Positions 1 to 9,073 of a stretch of DNA of 59,267 bases are shown one piece after another (positions within the stretch are counted from its first letter, which is position 1; the number at the start of each line of letters is the position of its first letter). This DNA is from Meiothermus sp. (GTDB taxonomy: Bacteria > Deinococcota > Deinococci > Deinococcales > Thermaceae): positions 1 through 59,267 of the forward strand of contig BPIL01000008.1 in assembly GCA_026004095.1 (NCBI GenBank), written 5' to 3'. Position numbers and translations under genes: made by a program. Under the pieces are notes generated by a model, which saw nothing but the letters and a program-made list of their open reading frames with translations, searched no databases and had not been told where the DNA came from.

Positions 1-63
1 GCCGGGCCCAACCCCTGGGCGAACCCACAGTCGGTGGGCGCTTCAGGCCGTAAGCTGGAATGG

Positions 64-1884
64 ATGTATAAGAACCTCCAGGCCTTCATTCACGAACTCG
101 AGCGCCGCCAGGAGCTCGTTCGCATCAAGGAACCGGTCTCCTGCGAGCTGGAAATCACCGAGATTGCCGACCGCATGGTCAAGTCGGGCGGCCCGGCCCT
201 GCTGTTTGAGAACGTCGAGGGGCGCGACTTCCCGGTTTTCATCGGGGGTTTTGGCACCGCCGAGCGCACCGCGCGGGCCATGGGCGTGAAAAGCCTGGAC
301 GACCTGGCGGTGCGGGTGGCCAACCTGATGAACCTCAACCCCGGCAAGGGCGGCCTCAAGGCGGCCTTCGCCATGCTGCCCAAGCTGCGGGAGCTCAAGG
401 GCTTCTTCCCCAAAAAAGTGCGCGGCGGGCCGGTGCAGGAGGTGGTCTGGCGGGGTGACCAGGTAGATCTCTTCCGAATTCCCATCCTCAAGTGCTGGCC
501 CCTGGACGGCGGCCCCTACATCACCCTGCCGCTGGTGATCTCCAAAGACCCGGAAACGGGCGAGCTTAACCTGGGCATGTACCGGATGCAGGTGTTGGAC
601 AGGCGCAGCACCGCCATGCACTGGCAACTGCACAAGGTGGGGCGGCGGCACTACGACAAAGCCAAAAAACTGGGGAAGCGGCTGGAAGTGGCGGTGGCCC
701 TGGGCGGCGACCCCATCCTGACCTACGCTGCCACCGCCCCTGTGCCCCCCATTCCGGGGGTCAACGAGTTCAACCTGGCGGGGTTCTTGCGGGGGCAGCC
801 GGTCGAGCTGACCCGCGGTGTCACGGTAGACCTGCCGGTGCCGGCCGAGGCCGAGTTCGTGCTCGAGGGCTACATCGACCCCGCCGAAGACCTGGTGGTG
901 GAGGGGCCTTTCGGCGACCACACCGGCTTTTACACCCTGGAAGACCTCTACCCCCGCTTCCACCTCACCGCCATCACCCACCGCAAAAACGCCGTCTACC
1001 CGGCCACCATCGTGGGCCGCCCGCCCATGGAGGACGCCTACCTGATCGAGGCCTCCGAACGGCTCTTTCTGCCCGCGGCCCAGCTCATCCTGCCGGAGAT
1101 CCACGACTACCACATGCCGCCCGCCGGGGTGGCCCACAACTGGGTCAACGTGAGCATCGAGAAGCGCTACCCCGGCCAGGCCTACAAGGTGGCCAACGGC
1201 CTGTTTGGGCTGGGCCAGATGATGTTTGCCAAGGTGATCGTGGTGCTGGATGCGGGCGCTCCCCTGAAGGGGCCCGAGGCCCTGCAAAAAGCCCTCGAGC
1301 ACGCCGTGCCGGGGCGCGACACCCTCATCTCGCGCGGCCCCATTGACGTGCTGGATCACGCCTCCCGCGCCATGGGCTACGGGGGCAAGCTGATTGTGGA
1401 CGGTACGGCCAAGCTCGAGGAGGAAGGCGGCGCCCTGCCCTTTACCCTCCGGGCCCACCCCAGCCTGCCGGGTATTCCGGGGGTGCGGCAGAAGCAACTG
1501 CCGGGCATCTGGATGGTCACCTTCGAGAAAACCCGCCCCCACCAGGCCAGAGAGATTGCCGAGCGCCTGCTGATAGCCCCCCAGAGCGCGGGCATTCGGC
1601 TGATGCTCCTGACCGATGCCGACACCCACCTCGAGTTCGACGAGGTGATGTGGGCGGTGCTCAACAACATCGACCCCGAGCGCGACGCCTGGGTGCTGCC
1701 GGGGGTGGAGGGCCCGGTGCTGGTGCTGGACGGCACCCGCAAGCTGGCCGAGGAGGGCTTTACCCGCCGCTGGCCGCCCAAAATTGTGATGGCGCCCGAG
1801 ATCGTGCGCCGGGTAGACGAGCGCTGGAACCGCCTGGGGCTGCCCCCGTTGCCGCCCAGGGATACCCCGGTCGGCCAGTCCTGA
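64..1884 (+). CDS. UbiD family decarboxylase
   Basis: 606-residue protein of the UbiD family (prenylated-FMN decarboxylases acting on 3-octaprenyl-4-hydroxybenzoate or, in futalosine-pathway organisms, on a late menaquinone intermediate). The conserved centre is visible: VEGPFGDHTGFYT (acidic catalytic region) and YPATIVGRPPMED, and the length fits the family. The open frame extends to a GTG at 34, but ATG 64 is preferred because a TAAGCT -10-like element lies at 51-56, seven nt before it, the spacing seen at many genes here. Thermaceae make menaquinone by the futalosine route, so an MqnL-like role is possible but not shown. It is cut off from any upstream operon by the window edge. Confidence 0.88.
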   Translation: MYKNLQAFIHELERRQELVRIKEPVSCELEITEIADRMVKSGGPALLFENVEGRDFPVFIGGFGTAERTARAMGVKSLDDLAVRVANLMNLNPGKGGLKAAFAMLPKLRELKGFFPKKVRGGPVQEVVWRGDQVDLFRIPILKCWPLDGGPYITLPLVISKDPETGELNLGMYRMQVLDRRSTAMHWQLHKVGRRHYDKAKKLGKRLEVAVALGGDPILTYAATAPVPPIPGVNEFNLAGFLRGQPVELTRGVTVDLPVPAEAEFVLEGYIDPAEDLVVEGPFGDHTGFYTLEDLYPRFHLTAITHRKNAVYPATIVGRPPMEDAYLIEASERLFLPAAQLILPEIHDYHMPPAGVAHNWVNVSIEKRYPGQAYKVANGLFGLGQMMFAKVIVVLDAGAPLKGPEALQKALEHAVPGRDTLISRGPIDVLDHASRAMGYGGKLIVDGTAKLEEEGGALPFTLRAHPSLPGIPGVRQKQLPGIWMVTFEKTRPHQAREIAERLLIAPQSAGIRLMLLTDADTHLEFDEVMWAVLNNIDPERDAWVLPGVEGPVLVLDGTRKLAEEGFTRRWPPKIVMAPEIVRRVDERWNRLGLPPLPPRDTPVGQS

Positions 1885-1929
1885 GGCAAATAACCCAGCA
1901 GCCCATGGCCTAGCCGCTAGGCTTTTGCT

Positions 1930-2358
1930 ATGAAGAACCTTCTGCTTGGCTTGTTACTCCTGCTGGGCGCCCCGGCCCTGGCCCAGACCCTGGTCGAGGT
2001 GACCACGGTGGCGGCCATCGCCTCCAGCCTGGATGCCAGTGTGCGCTTTCCCTCGGGCTCCTTCAAGGCCGGGCGCGGCAGTGAGGCCATTGTGGCCCGC
2101 ATCCCCGATGCCAGCCGGTTCAACCTGGAGGTCTACGCGGCCCGGGGTGTGGCGGCCCGGCTGCAACCCGGCTTCGTTCAGCAGATTCTGACCGGCTTTG
2201 CCGCCGCTGGCTACTTCGTGGAGAATCAGCAGGAAACCCAGGTAGCAGGTGAGGTGCGCACCCGCTACAACCTGCGGGACGAGACCGGCAGGGCCGCCCT
2301 TCTGTTTGTGGTGCGCAAGGGCGACGAGCTGGTCTTTGCTTTCGGGGTTGCCAGGTAG
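1930..2358 (+). CDS. secreted hypothetical protein, 142 aa
   Basis: Begins with a clear signal peptide ([19 protein letters not shown], cleavage after ALA likely). The mature part of about 120 residues is soluble and has no family I can name. A TAGGCT element at 1918-1923 lies six nt before the ATG, suggesting a leaderless transcript independent of the UbiD gene, whose stop is 45 nt upstream. The gene ends just before a second small ORF on the same strand. Probably a periplasmic protein. Confidence 0.7.
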   Translation: MKNLLLGLLLLLGAPALAQTLVEVTTVAAIASSLDASVRFPSGSFKAGRGSEAIVARIPDASRFNLEVYAARGVAARLQPGFVQQILTGFAAAGYFVENQQETQVAGEVRTRYNLRDETGRAALLFVVRKGDELVFAFGVAR

Positions 2359-2393
2359 GGCGGGGCTCCGGCTATGCGAACAGGCTGGCCCTC

Positions 2394-2636
2394 ATGAGCA
2401 CCGTGCGCTGGAGCGCCCTCGAGGCTGCCCTCCCGCTGAACGAGCTGCCCGCTTTCCACCGGGCCTTCCTCAAGCTGCACCGCCCCGAGCTGGCCGTCGA
2501 GACCCTCCCGCTGCGGCGGGTGCAGCAGTATGTCAGCCAAACCCTGCATTTGCTGGCCCAAGCGGGCAAGGCCAGGGCCGTGGAGGGCGATTTCGAGCTC
2601 GAGGCGGACTGTATCCCCCCGCCATACCGCCCCTAA
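2394..2636 (+). CDS. hypothetical protein, 80 aa
   Basis: Small acidic ORF between the secreted protein and hemC, on the same strand. It has the GC-rich third codon positions of its neighbours and no signal peptide or membrane segment. I see no recognisable motif. It could be a real small cytoplasmic protein of the lineage; the support is frame, codon usage and position only. Confidence 0.5.
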   Translation: MSTVRWSALEAALPLNELPAFHRAFLKLHRPELAVETLPLRRVQQYVSQTLHLLAQAGKARAVEGDFELEADCIPPPYRP

Positions 2637-2673
2637 AGGCCCGCTGCGCATACCACCGCGGGCAATTTCCGGC

Positions 2674-2679
2674 TAATAT
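2674..2679 (+). promoter_or_regulatory. -10 element of hemC (leaderless)
   Basis: TAATAT lies ten nt before the hemC ATG at 2690, so transcription should start within a few nt of the start codon. No Shine-Dalgarno precedes the ATG. Confidence 0.55.
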
Positions 2680-2689
2680 ATTGGGCGTT

Positions 2690-3589
2690 ATGCGCGTCAT
2701 CGTAATAGGGGCCCGGGCGAGCCTGCTGGCGCAAGCCCAGACCCGCTGGGTGGTGGAACGCCTCAAAGAGAACTGGCCCGAAACCGAGTTCAAAATACGT
2801 ACCATACAGTCCAAAAGCGCCTCCGAGCAGAGCGCCGCCGAAGCCTTGCGACAGGCCCTCGGCAAGCGAGAAGTGGATATTGCTGTGTATTCGCTCAAAT
2901 ACCTGCCCACCCAGGAAGCACCCGGCCTCCGGCTGGTGGCGGTGCCCAAGCGCATGGAGCCCCGCGAGGCCCTGGTCGGGCGCAGCGCCAAACGCCTGGA
3001 GGATCTGCCCAAAGGGGCCGTGGTGGGGGTCAACAGCCTGCGGCGCAAGGCCCAGTTGCTGGCCCACCGCCCCGACCTGAATGTGTGCGACCTCGAGGGC
3101 GATGTGGACGACCGGCTGAGCGCCCTCGGCACCGGTGAGTACGACGCCGTGATCATCGGAGCGGCCAGCCTGCTGCGGCTGGACTTGAGAAACCGCATCG
3201 ACCAGCTTATAGACCCCGAGGTCATGCTGCCCGCGCCCGGCCAGGGGGCCCTGGGCCTCGAGGTGCGCCAGGGCGACGACTGGGCCGAGGAGCTGGCCTA
3301 CAGCCTCAACCACCGGGCCTCCTTCGTGCGGACAACGGCCGAGCGGGCCTTCTTAAGGGCCCTGGGCGCGGGCGACGGGTGCGCTGCCGCCGCGCTGGCC
3401 ACCCTCGAGGGCGACGACACCCTGCTGCTGCAAGGGGTGGTGGCCTCACCCGACGGCCGCGAACTCATCCGGGCCGAGATCGAGGGCGACGCCGAAGAAG
3501 CCGCCGAGCTGGGCCACGACCTGGCCCAGGACTTGCTGGCCGAAGGGGGGCGGGAACTGCTGAGCGCAGTACCTGCACCGCAACACTGA
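2690..3589 (+). CDS. hemC: porphobilinogen deaminase (hydroxymethylbilane synthase)
   Basis: 299 residues, the usual HemC length. It joins four porphobilinogen molecules into hydroxymethylbilane in heme synthesis. Visible family features are the N-terminal strand ending [12 protein letters not shown], the LEGDVDDRL segment, and [12 protein letters not shown]. The dipyrromethane-cofactor loop reads [10 protein letters not shown], with the Cys that anchors the cofactor. The open frame continues far upstream to 2249, but the ATG at 2690, next to a TAATAT -10 element, starts exactly at the domain. The next gene downstream is a Fur/PerR-type regulator. Confidence 0.93.
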   Translation: MRVIVIGARASLLAQAQTRWVVERLKENWPETEFKIRTIQSKSASEQSAAEALRQALGKREVDIAVYSLKYLPTQEAPGLRLVAVPKRMEPREALVGRSAKRLEDLPKGAVVGVNSLRRKAQLLAHRPDLNVCDLEGDVDDRLSALGTGEYDAVIIGAASLLRLDLRNRIDQLIDPEVMLPAPGQGALGLEVRQGDDWAEELAYSLNHRASFVRTTAERAFLRALGAGDGCAAAALATLEGDDTLLLQGVVASPDGRELIRAEIEGDAEEAAELGHDLAQDLLAEGGRELLSAVPAPQH

Positions 3590-3631
3590 GCCATTTTGTG
3601 CGCCGGCTTAATTTCCTCAGGGGTTTTGTTG

Positions 3632-3645
3632 TAAACTTGAGTTTA
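3632..3645 (+). promoter_or_regulatory. inverted repeat, putative Fur/PerR autoregulatory operator
   Basis: TAAACT-TG-AGTTTA is a perfect six-bp-arm inverted repeat in an AT-rich patch 48 bp before the Fur-family gene. Fur/PerR boxes are AT-rich palindromes, so autoregulation is a reasonable inference; the exact consensus is not matched. Confidence 0.45.
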
Positions 3646-3692
3646 ATAGTCGGGATTCCGCACACGCCCCGACCCATCCCTGAAGAACCGCT

Positions 3693-4091
3693 ATGAGAAT
3701 GAAACGCCTAACCAAGCAGCGCAAAGCCGTGCTCGAGGTGGTTCGCAGCGCCAAGGGCCACCACCCCGATGCTGCTTGGGTCTATGCTGAAGTGCGCAAG
3801 CAGGTACCCAGCATCAGCCTGGGCACGGTGTACCGCACCCTGGACGCGCTCACCGAGGAGGGCTACCTGGTGCCCCTGGCCCGACCCGGGGAGGCCCTGC
3901 GCTACGAGGCCAACCTGGACGGCCATCTGCACATGGTCTGCCGCAAGTGCAACCGCTTCTTCGACATCGTGCACCCGCTGCCCGACCTGCTGAGCGAGGT
4001 CAAGGCCAAGTACCCCGCCTTTGTAATTGAAGACGTGCAGGTCGAGTACCAGGGCCTCTGTCCGGCCTGCCAGGCCGCTACTGCAAAATAA
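3693..4091 (+). CDS. Fur/PerR-family metal-dependent regulator
   Basis: 132 residues. An N-terminal winged helix (MKRLTKQRKAVLEVV... SLGTVYRTLDALTEEGY) is followed by a dimerisation/metal domain with HLHMVCRKCNRFFDI and a second CxxC, CPAC, near the end. These two CxxC pairs form the structural zinc site. The SLGTVYRTL recognition helix is typical of Fur, PerR and Zur. Which metal or peroxide it senses cannot be told from sequence alone. It follows hemC, and PerR controls heme genes in Bacillus, so a link to heme or iron is plausible. A palindrome at 3632-3645 may be its own operator. It overlaps the convergent hydrolase gene by 14 bp. Confidence 0.88.
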   Translation: MRMKRLTKQRKAVLEVVRSAKGHHPDAAWVYAEVRKQVPSISLGTVYRTLDALTEEGYLVPLARPGEALRYEANLDGHLHMVCRKCNRFFDIVHPLPDLLSEVKAKYPAFVIEDVQVEYQGLCPACQAATAK

Positions 4092-4938
4092 GCCGGGCCA
4101 GCTCGAGGGGTTTTTCCTGCTGGGGCAGGTGGCCGCAGCCGGGGATCACCTGAAGCTGCGAGCCCGACATCCAGCTTTGCAGAGTTTTGGCGGCCTCGAG
4201 GGGAATTACCGCGTCCTGCTCGCCCCAGACCAGCAGCGTAGGGGTTTTTACCTGGCCTAAGCGGGCCCGGCCCAGCAGGCTCTCCAGCGCCATCCAGCGG
4301 AAGGTGGAGAAGTAGGCCCGCCGCTGGTCGTCGCTCCAGACCCGATCCCAGACCCGCTCCCGCAAAAACTGGCGGTCTTCCGGCGGCAGCGCCTCCAGGC
4401 TGGCATAGTAGGGCCGCAGGCTCTCAAAAGCAGCCTCCTGTGAGCGGCGGAAGCTATTGTATAGCTTTTCGCCCTGGCCCGGTATCAAGAACATGAGCTG
4501 CACCCGGTTGAGCCGACCCCGCACCGGCGGCCCCCCCACCAGCACCAGCCGCGACACCAGGTCAGCCCGCCGCTGGGCCAGCCGCAGGGCCACCGCGGCC
4601 CCCATCGAGCTACCCACCAGGACGGCCTGCGAAACCTTCAGGCTTTCCAGCAGGGCGGCCATCGTATCGGCAAAAAAGTTGAGGGTGTAGGCCCGCCGGG
4701 GGTGATCCGAACGGCCAAACCCCGGCAGGTCGGGGGCCACCACCCGGCCCCGCCCGGTTAGCAGCGGAAACACCTTGCGCCAGCTATCGGCCTCGTCGCC
4801 CAGGCCATGAATCAGCAGAAAGGTGGGGTCTGGGGCCTGGGCCGGCCCCGAGTCGTAGAGGTGCAGCCCCACCCCGTTGGCGCTCATCCGGCGCTGATAG
4901 GGCTTTAGATGGTCTGGAACGGTAAATTTGGGTGTCAT
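4078..4938 (-). CDS. alpha/beta hydrolase
   Basis: 286 residues. Shows the full alpha/beta-hydrolase layout: oxyanion motif LLIHGLGDEADSW, nucleophile elbow VGSSMGAA (Ser in G-x-S-x-G), acid residue in LLVWGEQDAVIP, and the His in PGCGHLPQQEKP. There is no signal peptide, so it acts in the cytoplasm. The substrate is unknown; esterases, lactonases and ring-fission hydrolases share this signature. It starts six bp after the end of the GlcE-like gene and is probably cotranscribed with it. Confidence 0.85.
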   Translation of the reverse strand: MTPKFTVPDHLKPYQRRMSANGVGLHLYDSGPAQAPDPTFLLIHGLGDEADSWRKVFPLLTGRGRVVAPDLPGFGRSDHPRRAYTLNFFADTMAALLESLKVSQAVLVGSSMGAAVALRLAQRRADLVSRLVLVGGPPVRGRLNRVQLMFLIPGQGEKLYNSFRRSQEAAFESLRPYYASLEALPPEDRQFLRERVWDRVWSDDQRRAYFSTFRWMALESLLGRARLGQVKTPTLLVWGEQDAVIPLEAAKTLQSWMSGSQLQVIPGCGHLPQQEKPLELARLILQ

Positions 4939-4944
4939 AGGTTC

Positions 4945-5598
4945 CTAAATCGCCTCCGCCAGGCGCCGGAAGGCCGCGGGCAGCTCGGGCCGGGCCCCGC
5001 CGTTGGCCCAGCCAAAGCGCAGATCGCGCAGGCTGCCCGGCCCCACCCCCATGCCCTCGGGGAACAGCCCGGTGTAGTCCAGCGGCCCCTGTACGGTCTC
5101 TCCGCCAAAGGTTTCCGCGAAGCGCTGAACCTCGAGGGGATGCCCGAAGTGAAAAGCGTAGGTGTGGGCCAGCGCCTGCCACAAGAAACGGGGCTGGATG
5201 GGGGGGGTGGACAGCTCGCCTGTTCGACGCAGAAACACCCAGGCCCGCCCGGGCCGCAGGCGCAGGGTGGCCTCGAGCACATCCCCCAGCGCCCCAAAAC
5301 TGCCCACAAAGGGGCGCACCAGGTCGTAGCCCTGCACGTTTTTGACGGTGAGGCCCCCCGCCTCGTATGATGTGGCCCCTGGGCGACCTGAACTTGAGCC
5401 CCAGCACCTCGCTGCCCATAAAAAAAGTCTGGGCGAAGCCGCCGCGCTTGAGCAGGCCGTCCAGCCCCCCCGGCAGCTCCACCGGGGGAAAGGGCGGGAA
5501 TACAGCCCTTTGGGCAGGGCCGCCCAGACCTCGAGCAACGGTGTGTCGCCGCTGGCGATGAGGTACTGGTCGGCGGCGGAAACCTGGAGCACCGGCAC
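4945..5598 (-). pseudogene. GlcE-like FAD-binding subunit, broken by two indels
   Basis: Starts at GTG 5598, with a TAGCAT element (5605-5610) six nt upstream. The frame gives [20 protein letters not shown], then the homologous protein continues in another frame ([22 protein letters not shown]) and returns to the first at [19 protein letters not shown]. That last segment is characteristic of glycolate-oxidase GlcE-type FAD domains. Both switches fall on homopolymers (a C run near 5480 and a G run near 5355) and cancel out, so either the gene is intact with two homopolymer sequencing errors or about 40 residues are read out of frame. Even repaired it is only about 217 residues, shorter than the usual 350 or so of GlcE. 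Confidence 0.7.
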
Positions 5599-5621
5599 CC
5601 TTCTATGCTATTCGCTTGGGC

Positions 5622-7156
5622 CTAGCGGAACAACCCACAGCGTTCGGGGTAGGGGTCGGGGATGCGGCCCGGCTGGGCGGAAAAGCCCATCGCATAGCCG
5701 GCCCTGGTCTCGGGCCAGCCCAGCAAAAAAGGCGCACCGGTGCGGGCAAAGTTGATCCACTGGGCCTGCAAGGCCCGGGCCAGGGGGCGGGAGCTTTCCA
5801 GGGCTTCCTGGGTCAGGAACAGCGCCAGCGCGGGCCAGCTCGCCTCGGTGCCGAACAGCAGGGGCAGCTCGATCCCGTGGAAGCTGCCCAGCCCCTCGAG
5901 CACCGGCGAGGCCCAGTCCACCAGGTAGCTGTAGCTGGGCGCGTGAGGGGCCTGGGCCACCCCGGCGGCCAGCGTGGGGCAGAGCAGAATCCGGTCGGTC
6001 TGGAAGTAGGCCCAGGCCTCGGCGGGGGAAGCGGTGCGGGCCCGGTAAAGCTGCTCGGCTCGAGCCCCCTGCCCCGGCCGCTTTTCCTCCACGCGCCGGG
6101 CGAACCCCGCCCAGTCCGCAGGGCCCACAAAGCGCTCCCCCCAGGTCTCCTGGGCGGTGGCCCCGACCACCAGGGGCACGCCCGCCGCGTCTCCCTCTCG
6201 CAAGGCCTGGAGGGGTATTTTGTGCAACCAGACCCCGTCCAGATGGGGCTTCCAGGGCACTTCGGCGAACTCCCCGGCCTCGACCCTTTGCAAGAGCGCC
6301 CCGATGCTGCGGTCTTCGGGTGGGAAAGAGGCGCTCTAGGGGAATCCGGCGCAAACAGGCCAGATCGCCCGCCTGCACACCCCATCTGGGCCGCCCAGCG
6401 GACGCCCCAGGCCAGGCCCTTGCTCCAGGGTGCGCACGTACTCGCACCCCCCCGACTGAACAATGGCCTTGTGAGAAGAGGCCCCGGGCCGCCGGGGCGG
6501 CCAGCAGGGTGCAGACCGCCATCCCCCCCGCCGACTGCCCGAAGAGGGTTACGTTGTCGGGGTTGCCCCCGAAGGCGGCGATATTGCGCCGCACCCAGCG
6601 CAGGGCCTCGAGCATGTCCAAGAGCCCGTAGTTGCCGGTGGAGCCGTGGGGGTCTTCCTGTTGCAGCGCGGGCAGGGCCAGCCAGCCCAGCGAGCCCAGC
6701 CGGTAGTTGAACCCCACCACCACCACCCCCTGCGAGGCCAGCGAGCCGTGCCGTCGTAGAGGGGCTCGGCCCAGCTACCGCCGGTGTAGCTGCCCCCGTG
6801 AATAAAGACCATCACCGGGTAGCCCTCGGGCGGGGGGGCGGCCATGGGCATCCAGACCCCCAGGTTCAGGCAGTCTTCGCTCTGGGGCGGGAGGTAGCCC
6901 CCCAGGCGGGTGGTGAAGACCCCGCGCTGGGGGCAGGCCGGGCCCGGCTGGGTGGCTTGGAACACCCCCTCGAGGCGCCATCACCGGCTGCGGGGCTTTC
7001 CAGCGCTCGGCCCTGGCATAGGGGATGCCCAGAAAGTAGGCCACCCGGGCCTGCTGGTTGTAGCCACCCTGAAGGCGCCCCTGGGGGGTGAGCACAAAAA
7101 CCGAGTGCCCCCAGGCCATGCCCCAGCAAAACCACCAGAGCTCCAATCCAGCGCAT
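5622..7156 (-). pseudogene. type B carboxylesterase, multiple frameshifts
   Basis: Pieces of one carboxylesterase/para-nitrobenzyl-esterase-like protein lie in order in different frames. They are an N-terminal hydrophobic start at 7156, [26 protein letters not shown] (the EDCL signature), [13 protein letters not shown] (oxyanion hole), [16 protein letters not shown], and [13 protein letters not shown] (nucleophile Ser), then a C-terminal block from about 6293 to 5622. Frame changes are needed near 7100, 6970, 6730, 6470 and 6310. No single ORF covers the enzyme, so as written it cannot be made. The residual sequence is well conserved, which favours recent decay or base-calling errors. Confidence 0.75.
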
Positions 7157-7197
7157 GGGTGTACTGCGCGCCCACCTTGCCCCGTGTGCTCAAGGAA

Positions 7198-7714
7198 TCA
7201 CCACAGGTAGAGCAGCGCTATTTTGAAGGGGTAGCGGTCGGAAAGGCCCACCTCGAGGGCCACCGGGTCAAGGTACAGCCGCCCGGCCAGGCCATAGGCC
7301 AGGTTAAACCCTCCTTCGATACCCAGCCCCACATAGCCCGAGATGGCCCCACCGGGAATCTCGAGGCTGGCCACCGGCCCCAGATGGAACACCAAAAATG
7401 CTCCCAACCGTGTTAAAGCTCATATCCAGCCCCAGGCCCGCCGAGAGCGAAAGATCGGCCACCGTCAGGGCCGGCAGCAGGTTGGCCTTGAACAGCGCCC
7501 AGACCTCCAGCGCATTAAAGCTGGTGGGTACGATGACCTCCATATCCAGCCCCGTGTCTATACCCAGCGGGCTGAAGGGCAGGCCCGTGCTGCCCTGTAC
7601 CATCAGCCCACGTCCAATCCCAAAACCCACCCCCACGGTGTTCTCGGGGTAGGCCGGGGCCTGGGCCAGGGCTAGACCAATCACCAAGACGAGCAGAGCA
7701 AACAGTCGCTGCAT
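7198..7714 (-). pseudogene. envelope beta-rich protein with one frameshift
   Basis: Starts MQRLFALLVLVIGLALAQA, a signal peptide, after a GGAGG Shine-Dalgarno. It continues with alternating hydrophobic/Gly segments (ENTVGVGFGIGRGLMVQG, LSLSAGLGLDMSF) that look like beta strands of an outer-membrane or envelope protein. Around 7395-7405 the similar pattern moves to another frame and runs to a stop at 7198 with a terminal aromatic (ALLYLW), as in outer-membrane barrels. About 170 residues if repaired. The family is not recognised. Confidence 0.55.
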
Positions 7715-7736
7715 GGTTCCTCCAAACGCTGTTTCA

Positions 7737-8846
7737 TCATACCAGGGCAGCTCGGGCTACTCTAAAGCCCTGCGCCAGTAGCCGGTGAAAGTGGTGCACC
7801 CCCTGCTCCCGCTTGACGCTAAAGCGCCCCCGGTCGTAGAAGCGCGACTTAACCCCCTTCTGCACCGCCTCCACCACCACCTCGTCCTCGCGCTCCACCC
7901 GGTCGAGGGCGGCCCCAGCCCCGGCCTCCAGCTTGCTGGCATCCCACACATAGGGCAGGAACGAGACCTTGGTGAGCTCGGGCCCCAGCGGGCGCACCAC
8001 ATTAACCGAGAGGCCCCAGGGGTAGAAGTTCAGCATCAGGTTGGGGAAGACCCAGTAGTAGTAGGCCGCGATGCGCTGGCCGTGGTCGGGTGAGTCTTTG
8101 GGCAGGTCGAAGCAGGGCTCGCCGGGGGCCGCCACCCCGAGTTGTAGGTTGCACCAGTCGTAGACCTCGGTGGTGTAGCTGCCGTAGTCAATCACGCTAT
8201 TGAGCGAGGCGTGGATATAGGGGATGTGGAAGCCTTCCAGGTAGTTGTCGCAGTACAGCGCCCAGTTGGCCCGCACCAGGTAGTCGCGGGCGCGGGAGGG
8301 CTCGAAGTAAAACTCCCGAAAGGGCAGCCAGCCCACCCGCTCCTGCACAGGGCGCAGCACCTCTTGCAGCGAAACCGGCGGGTTCAGGCTGGCAAACAAA
8401 AACTTCCCCTGGCCCCAGGTCTCGAAGGCCACCTTGGGCAGGTCGTCCTTGGGGCTGGGGAACCCCGCCACCCCCTCGAACTCCGGCATGGCCTGGAAGC
8501 AGCCATCCAGCCCAAAGCGCCGCCCGTGGTAGCGGCAGCGCAAATAGCGGGCGTTGTCACCGGTCTCGGCCACCAGCATCCCCCGGTGGGTGCAGACGTT
8601 GGAGAGCAGGTGCAGTTGGTCCTGGTGGTCGCGGGTTAGCACCAGCGGCTCGTCCAGGCAGCCTTCCAGCAAGGTAAAGGGCTTGACGGTGCCGGGGGCC
8701 TTCAGGTCGTCGGTATCGCCCACCCACTGCCAGCTTCGGGCAAACACCTTTTCTTTCACCGCTTCGTATACCTGGGGGTCTTGGTAGAAGCGGGCCGGAA
8801 GGGTGGAGGCCTGGGCGATGTCGGGGTGAACCTCGAGTTTGTTCAT
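7737..8846 (-). CDS. Rieske non-heme iron oxygenase, alpha subunit
   Basis: 369 residues. The N-terminal Rieske [2Fe-2S] domain has CTHRG and CRYHGRRF (C-x-H...C-x2-H). The catalytic domain has NYLEGFHIPYIH, which supplies the two His of the mononuclear iron site (a more distant Asp is not assigned). The family includes ring-hydroxylating dioxygenases and the choline/carnitine monooxygenase branch; length and NYLEGFHIPYIH fit the latter. No reductase gene is adjacent, so the electron donor must be encoded elsewhere. Shine-Dalgarno AAGGAGC precedes ATG 8846. A CGTACAG-N8-CTGTACG palindrome lies about 50 bp upstream. Confidence 0.85.
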   Translation of the reverse strand: MNKLEVHPDIAQASTLPARFYQDPQVYEAVKEKVFARSWQWVGDTDDLKAPGTVKPFTLLEGCLDEPLVLTRDHQDQLHLLSNVCTHRGMLVAETGDNARYLRCRYHGRRFGLDGCFQAMPEFEGVAGFPSPKDDLPKVAFETWGQGKFLFASLNPPVSLQEVLRPVQERVGWLPFREFYFEPSRARDYLVRANWALYCDNYLEGFHIPYIHASLNSVIDYGSYTTEVYDWCNLQLGVAAPGEPCFDLPKDSPDHGQRIAAYYYWVFPNLMLNFYPWGLSVNVVRPLGPELTKVSFLPYVWDASKLEAGAGAALDRVEREDEVVVEAVQKGVKSRFYDRGRFSVKREQGVHHFHRLLAQGFRVARAALV

Positions 8847-8894
8847 GCTTGCTCCTTATGGCGTTTGGAGTCGGGGGCTCAAAAGACAAGAACC

Positions 8895-8916
8895 CGTACA
8901 GCCTCGCGACTGTACG
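8895..8916 (-). promoter_or_regulatory. CGTACAG-N8-CTGTACG inverted repeat, putative operator
   Basis: Perfect seven-bp arms with an eight-bp spacer, 49 bp upstream of the Rieske oxygenase start. The spacing suits a dimeric regulator; no cognate regulator gene is adjacent. Confidence 0.45.
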
Positions 8917-9024
8917 AGGGCGAAAGAGGTTTCATTTACCCGCGGAAATGATGGCCCTGGCAAAGCGCAGTTGTTTGGTTGGAATATCCAGCCAGGGGTG
9001 CATAGGGTCAATTATAAAAGCAAA

Positions 9025-9047
9025 GCCCCCGCGCCTCCAGCGGGGGC
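9025..9047 (-). terminator. intrinsic terminator after the DUF4384 gene
   Basis: GCCCCCGC and GCGGGGGC form an eight-bp stem with a seven-nt loop. On the minus strand it is followed by TTTGCTTTT, right after the DUF4384 stop. Confidence 0.65.
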
Positions 9048-9073
9048 CAAGTGTAGCGACCGGCGGGCGCGAC

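Noticed and set aside
43..1629. Long minus-strand open frame (528 codons) opposite the UbiD gene
   Set aside because: High-GC shadow frame; the plus strand carries clear UbiD motifs and the minus product has no family features and odd His/Gln/Val-rich composition.
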